Part shown: piece by piece, positions 14,257 to 21,328 of the stretch
How positions within the stretch are numbered: position 1 is the stretch's first letter
Layout of the letters: the number at the start of each line of letters is the position of its first letter
NCBI RefSeq assembly: GCF_040096185.1
Contig: NZ_JBBMFF010000229.1
Coordinates: 1 to 28,252 of the forward strand
Origin: JAZOXB01 sp040096185
Lineage (GTDB): Bacteria; Bacillota; Clostridia; Oscillospirales; Oscillospiraceae
Direction: 5' to 3'
DNA length: 28,252 nt
Translations under genes and position numbers: made by a program
The notes under the pieces: generated by a model
Database searches by the model: none
Seen by the model: the letters and a program-made list of their open reading frames with translations, nothing else
What the model was told of the DNA's origin: nothing

Positions 14257-14916
14257 ATGATCCGGATTTTGATCGTGGAAGATGAAATAACGATCGCGCG
14301 GCTGATCGACCTGAATCTCAGCGCGTGCGGCTACGAATGCACCTGCGAATATGACGGCCTGGCGGCCGCAGACCTTCTGGAGCAGATGAGCTTCGATCTG
14401 ATCCTTCTGGATATCATGCTTCCTGGGGCGGATGGCTTCGAACTGATGGACCTGATCCGCCCGACGAAAACGCCGGTGATCTTCCTGACGGCGCGCGGCT
14501 CGGTCAGCGACCGCGTCAATGGTCTGCGCGCCGGAGCGGATGACTATCTTGTCAAGCCGTTTGATATTGTGGAGCTGATCGCGCGGGTGGAGAGCGTCCT
14601 GCGCCGCACCGGAAAGACCGGAGACCGGTATACCGTAGGAGATGTGTGCATCGACGCACGAGCCATGCGCGTCACACGCGGCGGCGAACCGATTCTGCTC
14701 ACGCCGAAGGAATTTGACCTGCTGCTCCTGTTTGTGCAGAACCGGAACATCGCGCTGTTCCGCGAAACGATCTATGAGCGCGTCTGGGGCACGGAATTCA
14801 CGGGTGACAGCCGCACGGTCGACCTGCATGTGCAGCGGCTGCGGCGAAAGCTGGGCTGGCAGGGAAAGCTCCTGACGATCTATAAGACAGGCTACCGACT
14901 GGAGGTGACGGATTGA
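14257..14916 (+). CDS. Response regulator, OmpR/PhoB type
   Basis: A 219-residue two-domain transcription factor. The receiver domain (about 1-118) has the acidic pocket E8-D9, the phosphorylated D52 in LILLDIMLPGADG, the Thr in IFLTARG and the Lys in DYLVKPFD. The C-terminal winged helix (about 125-217) has LTPKEFDLLLLF and SRTVDLHVQRLRRKL. GGGAGG lies before the ATG at 14257; the in-frame ATG at 14215 has no site. Stop overlaps the TTG start of the kinase. Target genes are unknown, probably including its own operon. Confidence 0.95.
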   Translation: MIRILIVEDEITIARLIDLNLSACGYECTCEYDGLAAADLLEQMSFDLILLDIMLPGADGFELMDLIRPTKTPVIFLTARGSVSDRVNGLRAGADDYLVKPFDIVELIARVESVLRRTGKTGDRYTVGDVCIDARAMRVTRGGEPILLTPKEFDLLLLFVQNRNIALFRETIYERVWGTEFTGDSRTVDLHVQRLRRKLGWQGKLLTIYKTGYRLEVTD

Positions 14917-16301
14917 GATTTGCTGCCAAAATGACCGCCCTCATCACCATGCTGCTGGCTGTCTCTCTGGCCGTCGGCGGCTATCTGGTCATGAGCAGCT
15001 CGTTTGACGCGCGTCTGAAGGGGCAGGTCCGCGATGCGCAGGAGGAGGTACGGCTGCTCGGCATGACGGTGCAGGCACTCTGTGCCAGAGAGCAGGGGCA
15101 GGACACCGCTTCCTCCGGCGCGATCGAAAGAGCGCTGGAGGCTATTCCGCAGGACCGCAGCTACTGCCTGCACGCGGCGGACGGCACGGTTTTATCTGAA
15201 AGCGCGGACTTCCCACAGGAGGCGGTGCAGAACGGAAGGGCGGGCGTGATCGTCTCCCGTGTGCAGAACACTACTTCCGGCAGCCGCCTGATCACAACGT
15301 CGCTGCTTACACTGTACGGCGGTACATACTCTCTGACTTGCCTGAACGACATTACGGACATGCTGCGCGAAGCGGAGACAGAATTGCAGCGCTTTCGATG
15401 GATCCTTGCCGCTGTGCTTGGGGCTGCGGTCGCGGCAACGGCAGCTCTGTCTGTCTATATGACGCGGCCCCTCCGCCGCATTTCGCGCACGGCGCGGCAG
15501 CTTGCGGCCGGGCAGACGGACAGGCGCGTCACGGTCCGCACCGATGACGAGCTCGGCGATCTGGCGCAGAATTTCAACGCCATGGCCGATGCGCTCGAGG
15601 CACGGCTGCGGGAGCTGGCGGCTGCGGCGCAGCGTCAGAAGGAATTTACGGCCAGCTTTGCGCATGAGCTGAAAACGCCTCTGACCTCCGTCATCGGCTA
15701 CGCCGACACGCTGCGCAGCAGAACGCTTCCGAGCGAGATGCAGTTTGAAGCAGCCAACGCGATCTACACCGAGGGAAAACGTCTGGAGCGCATGTCGTTC
15801 GCGCTGCTGGACCTGTTTGCGCTTGAGCGCAGTGAGCCTTCCTTCTCCCGGGTGCAGACCGGTGCGCTCGCGGCCTCCGTGCAGAAAAGCTGCGAATACC
15901 GGCTTGCCCGGCAGAAGCAGAGCCTGCAGTGCGATGTGGAGGAGGCGGCCGTCTGGGGCGAACCGGAGCTGCTACGGACGCTGCTGCTCAATCTGCTCGA
16001 CAACGCGCACAAGGCATCGCCGCCGGGGGCGGTTCTGCAGCTGCGCGGCAGGGGTGTTCCGTCGGGCTATTTGTTCTGCGTGATCGATCCGGGGCGCGGC
16101 ATTCCTCCGGAGGAGCTGTCCCGCATCACCGATCCGTTTTATATGGTGGATAAATCGCGCGCCAGAGCGGCGGGCGGCGCGGGCCTCGGCCTGACGCTGT
16201 GCCGTAAGATCGCCGAGGTCCATGGGTCGAGCCTGCGCTTTGAGAGCGTGGTCGGCGAGGGAACGCGCGTGTCATTCCTTCTGAAAGGAGAGCAGAAATG
16301 A
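14913..16301 (+). CDS. Sensor histidine kinase with HAMP domain
   Basis: A 462-residue membrane kinase. One helix near residues 7-28, an extracellular sensor region of about 130 residues without a recognised fold, a second helix near 163-184, a HAMP domain (about 185-236), HisKA with the phosphorylated H251 in FAHELKTPL, and HATPase_c with the N box LLLNLLDNAHKAS, the G1 box DPGRGIP and the G2 box GGAGLGL. TTG start within TTGA overlapping the regulator stop; GGAGG lies upstream. It is followed by an overlapping exported-protein gene, so the three form one unit. The signal is unknown. Confidence 0.93.
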   Translation: MRFAAKMTALITMLLAVSLAVGGYLVMSSSFDARLKGQVRDAQEEVRLLGMTVQALCAREQGQDTASSGAIERALEAIPQDRSYCLHAADGTVLSESADFPQEAVQNGRAGVIVSRVQNTTSGSRLITTSLLTLYGGTYSLTCLNDITDMLREAETELQRFRWILAAVLGAAVAATAALSVYMTRPLRRISRTARQLAAGQTDRRVTVRTDDELGDLAQNFNAMADALEARLRELAAAAQRQKEFTASFAHELKTPLTSVIGYADTLRSRTLPSEMQFEAANAIYTEGKRLERMSFALLDLFALERSEPSFSRVQTGALAASVQKSCEYRLARQKQSLQCDVEEAAVWGEPELLRTLLLNLLDNAHKASPPGAVLQLRGRGVPSGYLFCVIDPGRGIPPEELSRITDPFYMVDKSRARAAGGAGLGLTLCRKIAEVHGSSLRFESVVGEGTRVSFLLKGEQK

Positions 16302-17053
16302 AGCGAATGCGAAGCTGGTGGCTGGCAGCCGCGGCCTGCGCGGTCCTTGCGGCAGCTCTTCTGCTTCCGCAGCGTTTTCTGCAGCAGAAGCTCGACCGCG
16401 TGGCCGAGACGGAATTTTCCGTCGATGGCGCAGAGCCGGATATGGAGGAAGCGGTGACTCTGATGGAACGGCTCCGCCTTGCCGCCGTCGGCGAGTTTAT
16501 TGCGCAGAATACTGCCGATGGCACCGGCAATGACGGCGGTGCGCTGACGGCGCAGACGCAGCAGTGGCTGCTCGATGCGCAGAGTGTTATCCCGCAGCCG
16601 CTCCGGCCGTATATCGACCTGTCAGGTGAGGTATTTGCGGAAAGCGGATGGATCCTTGACACGGCCTCGGGCACGGTGTTTTCGGCGATCCGTGCGTCGC
16701 TGCACCATACGCCGTTTATTGACACGATCATTCTGCTCGATGCGCAGACCGGCAGGCTGCTCCATCTGGAGATGCTGTTCTATCAGGAGTCCGATTATCT
16801 GATCCTGCTGCAGGACCTGCCGGATAGTCTGGAGGATGCGGGCGGCTGGAGGCAGCGAGTGGCAGATTATTACGGCCTGACGGCCAATGCATTCCGGCCG
16901 GAGGACTCCCTTGTCAAGCAGTGGTATTCCACGGCAGAGCCCAGCGAACTGGGCTTCGTGCTGGGGGATGCCGACGGAAATGCGGTCACCTATGGCTTTC
17001 GGCACGGCGCTGCGCCGGGGATGGCGATCGCGCTGGGCTCGTTCGGCAGTTGA
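16298..17053 (+). CDS. Exported protein of unknown function in the two-component operon
   Basis: A 251-residue protein I do not recognise. It has a basic start and a membrane helix at about 8-25 (SWWLAAAACAVLAAALLL), no lipobox Cys, and so is probably anchored with its C-terminal 220 residues outside. The mature part is acidic and mixed alpha/beta; a segment reading TIILLDAQTGRLLHLEML resembles the strand-turn-strand of small extracytoplasmic PepSY-like or periplasmic sensor domains, but that is only a suggestion. The start overlaps the kinase stop by four bases (ATGA), so it is translated with the kinase. It may be an accessory that modulates or reports the signal sensed by the kinase. Confidence 0.75.
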   Translation: MKRMRSWWLAAAACAVLAAALLLPQRFLQQKLDRVAETEFSVDGAEPDMEEAVTLMERLRLAAVGEFIAQNTADGTGNDGGALTAQTQQWLLDAQSVIPQPLRPYIDLSGEVFAESGWILDTASGTVFSAIRASLHHTPFIDTIILLDAQTGRLLHLEMLFYQESDYLILLQDLPDSLEDAGGWRQRVADYYGLTANAFRPEDSLVKQWYSTAEPSELGFVLGDADGNAVTYGFRHGAAPGMAIALGSFGS

Positions 17054-17078
17054 CGCAGCGTCCCGCCTGTGGTAAAAT
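17050..17078 (+). promoter_or_regulatory. Strong promoter of the femX-like gene
   Basis: TTGACG (17050-17055) and TAAAAT (17073-17078) with 17-base spacing and TGG before the -10 box. The -35 hexamer includes the TGA stop of the preceding gene. Confidence 0.85.
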
Positions 17079-17139
17079 GGGTGAGATTTCCGATACGGAT
17101 ACGCGCTCCCGCCGGTGCGGGGGCAGAAAGGAACGTACC

Positions 17140-18162
17140 ATGATCGAATATGTGACCATCGATCAGGCGGCGGAGCTGGACGCCTTTGTGCTCCGGCAGC
17201 CAAACTGCCATTTCATGCAGACCTCTGCATGGGGCCGCGTGAAGGAGGGATGGGGCTGGACCGGCATCCTCTGCCGCGATGAAAAGGGCGAGATCATCGG
17301 CTCCATGGCCATTCTGGAGCACCGCATCCGTCATATGCACACGGGCTTTCTCTATGCGCCGCGCGGGCCGATCTTCCGGGACGGCGACTACGCCACGCTC
17401 GAGGCGCTTGTGGACGCCATGCGCGCTCTTGCCGAAAAGCGCGGCGACTATATGATCCGCATTGACCCGATGCTGGAGGAGACGGACACGGCGTTTCTGG
17501 ACGAGGTGCGCCGTCTGGGCTTTACTGTCAATCAGGCGAGCGATTTTTCCCTGTTCCAGCCGCGCATGTGCTATGTGCTCGACCTGCAGGGCTTCACGCC
17601 GGAGTCGCTTCTGGCCTACTATAATAAAACAAAGCGCTATGACATCCGCCGCGCGGAGCGCAACGGCGTGACCGTTCGGCTGGGCGATGTCTCGGATATC
17701 CCGGTGTTTTACCGCATGATGCTCGCCACGGCGGCAAAGAACGGCTTTACCGCGCGGCCGCAGCAGTACTATGCGCACTTCCTCGAGGCGCTCGGCCCCA
17801 TGTCCAAGCTGTACCTTGCGGAGAAGGACGGCGTCATCATCGCCGCGAGCATCACGGCCGAGCTTGGCAACCGCGTGTGGCATATGTATGCCTGCTCCGA
17901 CCGCGCCTATCAGGCCGATTTTCCGAATGAGCTGATCCAGTGGCAGATGCAGCGCGACGCGCTCGAGGGCGGCTACCGTTACTTCGACTTCCGCGGCGTC
18001 GAGGGCTATCCCGTGCCGGAGAATCCCTATTACGGCCTGCATCACTACAAGCAGGGCTTCGGCGCACAGTTCCACGCCTATGTCGGCCAGTGCGACCGCG
18101 TGCTGCACCCGATGCGCGCAAAGCTCGTCCATACCCTGCAGAAAATATTTGTACGCGAGTAA
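17140..18162 (+). CDS. FemABX family peptidoglycan bridge transferase
   Basis: Fem enzymes add amino acids from aminoacyl-tRNA to the peptide stem of lipid II or peptidoglycan. The 340-residue protein shows two GNAT-like halves: FMQTSAWGRVKEGWGW near the start, GFLYAPRGPIF, RIDPM, and LLAYYNKTKRYDIRRAERNG before the second half, then AASITAELGNRVWHMYACSD, YRYFDFRGVEG and KQGFGAQFHAYVGQCD. The segments around TKRYDIRRAERNGV are typical of the family. It lacks the long coiled-coil arm of staphylococcal FemA/B and is closer to single-residue FemX/MurM-like enzymes. RBS AAAGGA lies seven bases upstream. The amino acid added is unknown. Confidence 0.88.
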   Translation: MIEYVTIDQAAELDAFVLRQPNCHFMQTSAWGRVKEGWGWTGILCRDEKGEIIGSMAILEHRIRHMHTGFLYAPRGPIFRDGDYATLEALVDAMRALAEKRGDYMIRIDPMLEETDTAFLDEVRRLGFTVNQASDFSLFQPRMCYVLDLQGFTPESLLAYYNKTKRYDIRRAERNGVTVRLGDVSDIPVFYRMMLATAAKNGFTARPQQYYAHFLEALGPMSKLYLAEKDGVIIAASITAELGNRVWHMYACSDRAYQADFPNELIQWQMQRDALEGGYRYFDFRGVEGYPVPENPYYGLHHYKQGFGAQFHAYVGQCDRVLHPMRAKLVHTLQKIFVRE

Positions 18163-18195
18163 CATCGAATTATTTGCTGGTTTCCGTTTTCCCTC

Positions 18196-18224
18196 TGTAC
18201 AAAATCCGTAAGATACGCTATAAT
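18196..18224 (+). promoter_or_regulatory. Promoter of the DUF1015 gene
   Basis: TGTACA (18196-18201) and TATAAT (18219-18224) with 17-base spacing, 45 bases before the ATG. Confidence 0.7.
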
Positions 18225-18269
18225 AATTTTGGCTGATTCCTACAAAAATTTTGAAAGGCGGATATCCAC

Positions 18270-19511
18270 ATGAACGCGTTTTTACCGGCAGACATTCTCT
18301 TCCCGCAGGTCGATTCCATGGAGAAGTGGGCGGTCATCGCCTGCGACCAGTTCACCTCTGACCCTGCCTATTGGGAGCGTGTCCGGCAGCATGCCGAGGG
18401 TTCTCCCTCGACGATCAACCTTATTCTGCCCGAGGCAGAGCTTGGTACCCCGCAGGAGGCTGCGCACACGGCGCTCATCAACCGCACAATGGCGGAATAT
18501 CTCGATGCCAACGTCTTCCGCACGCTGAAGGATTCGTTTGTTTATGTGGAGCGCACGCTGGAAAACGGCTCCATCCGCCGCGGCCTTATCGGTATGGTCG
18601 ATCTGGATGCCTATGACTATTCCACTGGCTCCGTTTCGCCCATCCGCGCCACGGAGCGCACGGTCGTTGAGCGCATCCCGCCGCGCATGCGCGTCCGCCG
18701 CGAAGCGCCCGTCGAGCTGCCGCACATCCTGATGCTGGCAGACGACCATGAGCATGTGCTCATCGAGCCGATCGCGGAGAAGAAGGACAAGCTCGAGAAG
18801 CTCTATGACTTTGACCTCATGGAGGACGGCGGCCACATCCGCGGCTGGCTCGTCGACGGCGAGGAAGCCGCTGCGTTCAATGCCCGCCTGACGGACTATA
18901 CCGCAAACGTCGGCAAGAAGTACGAGGGCCTGAAGGGCGTTCCCATGGTGTTCGCCGTCGGCGACGGCAACCATTCCCTTGCTACGGCAAAGTCCTGCTA
19001 TGAAGAACTGAAACGCAACCATCCCGGTGAGGACCTCTCCAACCATCCCGCGCGCTATGCGCTCGTGGAGCTGGAGAACATCCATGATCCCGCGCAGGTC
19101 TTTGAGCCGATCCACCGCGTTGTGACGGGCTGCGACCCCAAGGCACTGCGCAAGGCGCTGGAGAGCCAGGCCTGTGCCGAGGGCGGCTTCCCTGTGACGT
19201 GGTATGCGGGCGAGGAGTCCGGCACGGTGCTGCTCGACCGTTCGCTCAGCGAGCTGGCCGTCGGCGTGCTGCAGGGCTTCCTGGACAGCTATCTGGCCGA
19301 TCATCCCGGCGAGGTGGACTACATCCATGACGACGACGCCCTCATCGCGCTGGCAAAGCAGCCGAACGCCATCGGCTTCCTGCTGCCCGCCATGGAGAAG
19401 AGCCAGCTCTTCCGCGGCGTCATTGCCGACGGCATCCTGCCGCGCAAGACGTTCTCGATGGGCCACAGCCGCGAAAAACGTTACTATCTTGAAGGAAGAA
19501 AGATCAAATGA
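18270..19511 (+). CDS. DUF1015 family protein
   Basis: A 413-residue soluble protein of the DUF1015 family, of no established role known to me. It begins with FLPADILFPQ and KWAVIACDQFTSDP, has a central LMLADDHEHVLIEP, and contains G-D-G-N-H-S at 231-236 (FAVGDGNHSLATAK), where many relatives read DGHHR. That block resembles the active-site motif of ParB/sulfiredoxin-like kinases, which is a weak hint at nucleotide or phosphoryl chemistry. Its relatives are often near serine biosynthesis genes, but none occurs here. RBS GAAAGG. The stop overlaps the ispE ATG by four bases (ATGA), so both are one transcript. Confidence 0.85.
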   Translation: MNAFLPADILFPQVDSMEKWAVIACDQFTSDPAYWERVRQHAEGSPSTINLILPEAELGTPQEAAHTALINRTMAEYLDANVFRTLKDSFVYVERTLENGSIRRGLIGMVDLDAYDYSTGSVSPIRATERTVVERIPPRMRVRREAPVELPHILMLADDHEHVLIEPIAEKKDKLEKLYDFDLMEDGGHIRGWLVDGEEAAAFNARLTDYTANVGKKYEGLKGVPMVFAVGDGNHSLATAKSCYEELKRNHPGEDLSNHPARYALVELENIHDPAQVFEPIHRVVTGCDPKALRKALESQACAEGGFPVTWYAGEESGTVLLDRSLSELAVGVLQGFLDSYLADHPGEVDYIHDDDALIALAKQPNAIGFLLPAMEKSQLFRGVIADGILPRKTFSMGHSREKRYYLEGRKIK

Positions 19512-20365
19512 CAACTCTGACCGAAGGCGCATTTGCAAAGATCAACCTCACGCTCGACGTGCTGGACCGCCGTGAAGACGGCTACCACGATATCCGCAGC
19601 ATTCTACAGACTGTTGCCCTGCGCGACGATATCGAGCTCCTGCTGGACACCGGCACGGGCTGGCGCATCGAGTGTGAAACGGCGGGCATCCCGCTGGACG
19701 AAACGAATCTGGCCTGGCGTGCCGCTCGCGTGTTCTTTGACACGTTCGGCGGCGAGCCGGACGGCCTGACCATCCGCATCACCAAGCGCATCCCGTCCGG
19801 GGCGGGTCTTGGCGGCGGAAGCGCCGACGCGGCGGCCGTGCTGCGCGCGCTGAACCGCTGGAAAGATTACCCGCTTTCCGTCTATGCGCTGTGTGAGCTG
19901 GGCGCGCAGATCGGCTCCGACGTTCCGTTCTGCGTGCTGTGCGGCACGGCTCTGGCCGAGGGGCGCGGCGAGCGGCTGACGAAGCTGCCGGACACGCCGG
20001 AGATGTTCACCGTGATCTGTAAGCCGGACGTCTGCTTTTCCACCCCGGCGCTCTATGCCAAACTCGACGATGTCGCGCTTGCCAAGCGGCCGGACACGCG
20101 CGCCATGCGAGCCGCGCTTGAAAAGGGCGATCTCGAGGCCATCGGCGCGGGCCTGTGCAATGTGTTTGAGCAGGTCGCCATCCCAGACCATCTGGAGCTG
20201 AACTATATTAAGTCCATCATGATGTCCTACGGCGCCTATGGCGCGCAGATGACGGGCAGCGGCTCGGCCGTATACGGCCTGTTTGACTCGTTCGAATATG
20301 CCGCCGTCGCCTGCACGATGCTCAAGGACAATTATCCGCAGGTCTTTATCGCCAAGACGGTATAA
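19508..20365 (+). CDS. ispE: 4-(cytidine 5'-diphospho)-2-C-methyl-D-erythritol kinase
   Basis: IspE phosphorylates CDP-methylerythritol in the MEP pathway to isoprenoids. The 285-residue GHMP kinase begins AFAKINLTLDVLDRREDGYHDI, the typical opening with the substrate-site Lys and Tyr-His, carries the ATP motif PSGAGLGGGSADAA near residue 96, GSDVPFC with its catalytic Asp, and the C-terminal MTGSGSAVYGLF glycine motif. The start overlaps DUF1015. A hairpin and T-run follow at 20378-20418. Confidence 0.96.
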   Translation: MTTLTEGAFAKINLTLDVLDRREDGYHDIRSILQTVALRDDIELLLDTGTGWRIECETAGIPLDETNLAWRAARVFFDTFGGEPDGLTIRITKRIPSGAGLGGGSADAAAVLRALNRWKDYPLSVYALCELGAQIGSDVPFCVLCGTALAEGRGERLTKLPDTPEMFTVICKPDVCFSTPALYAKLDDVALAKRPDTRAMRAALEKGDLEAIGAGLCNVFEQVAIPDHLELNYIKSIMMSYGAYGAQMTGSGSAVYGLFDSFEYAAVACTMLKDNYPQVFIAKTV

Positions 20366-20377
20366 AAATTCCAAAAC

Positions 20378-20418
20378 CCGTCCATTCTATAGGCAACTAC
20401 AGAATGGACGGTGTTTTT
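20378..20418 (+). terminator. Hairpin with T-run at the start of spoIIR
   Basis: An 11-bp perfect stem (20378-20388 with 20401-20411), 12-base loop, then TGTTTTT. It has the form of a terminator for ispE, but its T-run ends immediately at the spoIIR ATG (20419) and the 3' arm contains GGACGG, the only ribosome-binding-like sequence for spoIIR. Confidence 0.75.
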
Positions 20419-21027
20419 ATGAAAATCCGAAGGATCCTCTGCTGGCTGCTGTCGCTTGCCCTGCTGACCGGCAGCGTTTATACGGCCGATACGCTCGTGC
20501 GGCAGCGCAGGCTGGCGCGGAAGACCGTGCGGCTGCATGTCATTGCCAATTCCGATGAAGCAGCTGATCAGGCGCAGAAGCTGCGCGTGCGCGACGGCGT
20601 GCTGGCCTGCGTGTCCGGCCTGACGGCAGACTGCGAAACGGCGGATGACGCGCGCAAATGCATCGCGGCCCATCTGCCGGAGATCGCGGAGGCGGCGCAG
20701 CGCGTGCTTGCGGGCAGCGGCTATGATGTGACGGTCAGCCTCGGCCCGGAGACCTACGGCACACGGGACTATGCCAGCTTTTCTCTGCCTGCCGGGACAT
20801 ACCCCTCGCTGCGGGTGCAGATCGGCGAAGCCGCCGGAAAAAACTGGTGGTGCGTCGTGTTCCCGACGCTCTGCACGGCCGCAACGAGCGACGAAGCAGA
20901 GCTGCGGGCTGCTGCAGGCGGCTTCGACGAGGATGAGGCCGCGTGGATCACGGAGGAGCAGCCGGAATACCGCCTGCGCTTCAAAACGCTCGAGTGGCTC
21001 CAGAAGCTCAAGGAACTGTTTTCATGA
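20419..21027 (+). CDS. spoIIR: Stage II sporulation protein R
   Basis: SpoIIR is made in the forespore, secreted and activates SpoIIGA, which processes pro-sigma-E in the mother cell. The 202-residue protein has a signal peptide (KIRRILCWLLSLALLTGSVY) and the family block RLHVIANSDEAADQAQKLRVRD, plus GPETYGTRDYASFSLPAG and KNWWCVVFPTLC. The start is uncertain: ATG 20419 gives a standard signal peptide, ATG 20404 would add five residues and lies inside the hairpin. Neither has a good ribosome binding site. I see no clear sigma-F promoter upstream. Isolated from other sporulation genes here. Confidence 0.93.
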   Translation: MKIRRILCWLLSLALLTGSVYTADTLVRQRRLARKTVRLHVIANSDEAADQAQKLRVRDGVLACVSGLTADCETADDARKCIAAHLPEIAEAAQRVLAGSGYDVTVSLGPETYGTRDYASFSLPAGTYPSLRVQIGEAAGKNWWCVVFPTLCTAATSDEAELRAAAGGFDEDEAAWITEEQPEYRLRFKTLEWLQKLKELFS

Positions 21028-21059
21028 ACCAGCCCCACGCCGTGATCCGGCGTGGGCTC

Positions 21060-21099
21060 AGCTTGTCAAAAAAGTCCTGTTGGACTTTTTCGCCAAGCT
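21060..21099 (+). repeat. Hairpin related to the window-end repeats
   Basis: Shares AGCTTGTCAAAAAA with the second hairpin of the repeats at 11-76 and 28075-28140, but has a different inner stem and only six matching bases on the 3' side (CAAGCT). Confidence 0.75.
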
Positions 21100-21252
21100 G
21101 CTATCAGAATTGCAAAATCAATTTTTGCAGCATGATTTTGCAATTCTGCCGCTGCGGCGGGTTATTTAACGCGAAAGGAAACCCTGACGGTTTCCTTTCA
21201 CACTTTTCTTCCCTCCGGAACCTTTGGCTGGGCAGTTTTTTCAACAGTCCGC

Positions 21253-21287
21253 AGCTCACGCCGTGACCCGGCGTGGGCTTTTTTTTT
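21253..21287 (+). terminator. Intrinsic terminator before addB
   Basis: An 11-bp stem (21253-21263 with 21269-21279, one T-G pair) and nine T. Probably ends the spoIIR transcript. Confidence 0.88.
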
Positions 21288-21298
21288 CGCACGGCGTG

Positions 21299-21307
21299 TG
21301 TTACAAT
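21299..21307 (+). promoter_or_regulatory. Extended -10 promoter of addB
   Basis: TGT then TACAAT (21302-21307). No good -35 box (the T-run of the terminator occupies the place). ATG is 22 bases downstream. Confidence 0.5.
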
Positions 21308-21328
21308 AGGTAAAAAGAGGTGAGGAAC

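Larger units (their letters stand above)
21028..21328 (+). repeat. Intergenic block of five hairpins between spoIIR and addB
   Basis: No gene is visible in these 301 bases. In order: hairpin A 21031-21058 (11 bp, one bulge, no T-run); hairpin B 21060-21099 (AGCTTG ends and a 9-bp AAAAAGTCC/GGACTTTTT inner stem), related to the end repeats; hairpin C 21105-21148 (16-bp perfect stem); hairpin D 21173-21199 (11-bp perfect stem); hairpin E 21253-21279 followed by nine T, a true terminator. Arm-loop-arm of A and E share 22 of 23 bases, a direct repeat flanking about 200 bases. Confidence 0.85.

Noticed and set aside
16990..18165. A 391-codon minus-strand open frame opposite the femX-like gene
   Set aside because: Antisense shadow; the Fem motifs are on the plus strand with a matching promoter.
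21031..21287. A CRISPR array
   Set aside because: The repeated units are single hairpins of different sequence, without regular direct repeats and spacers.
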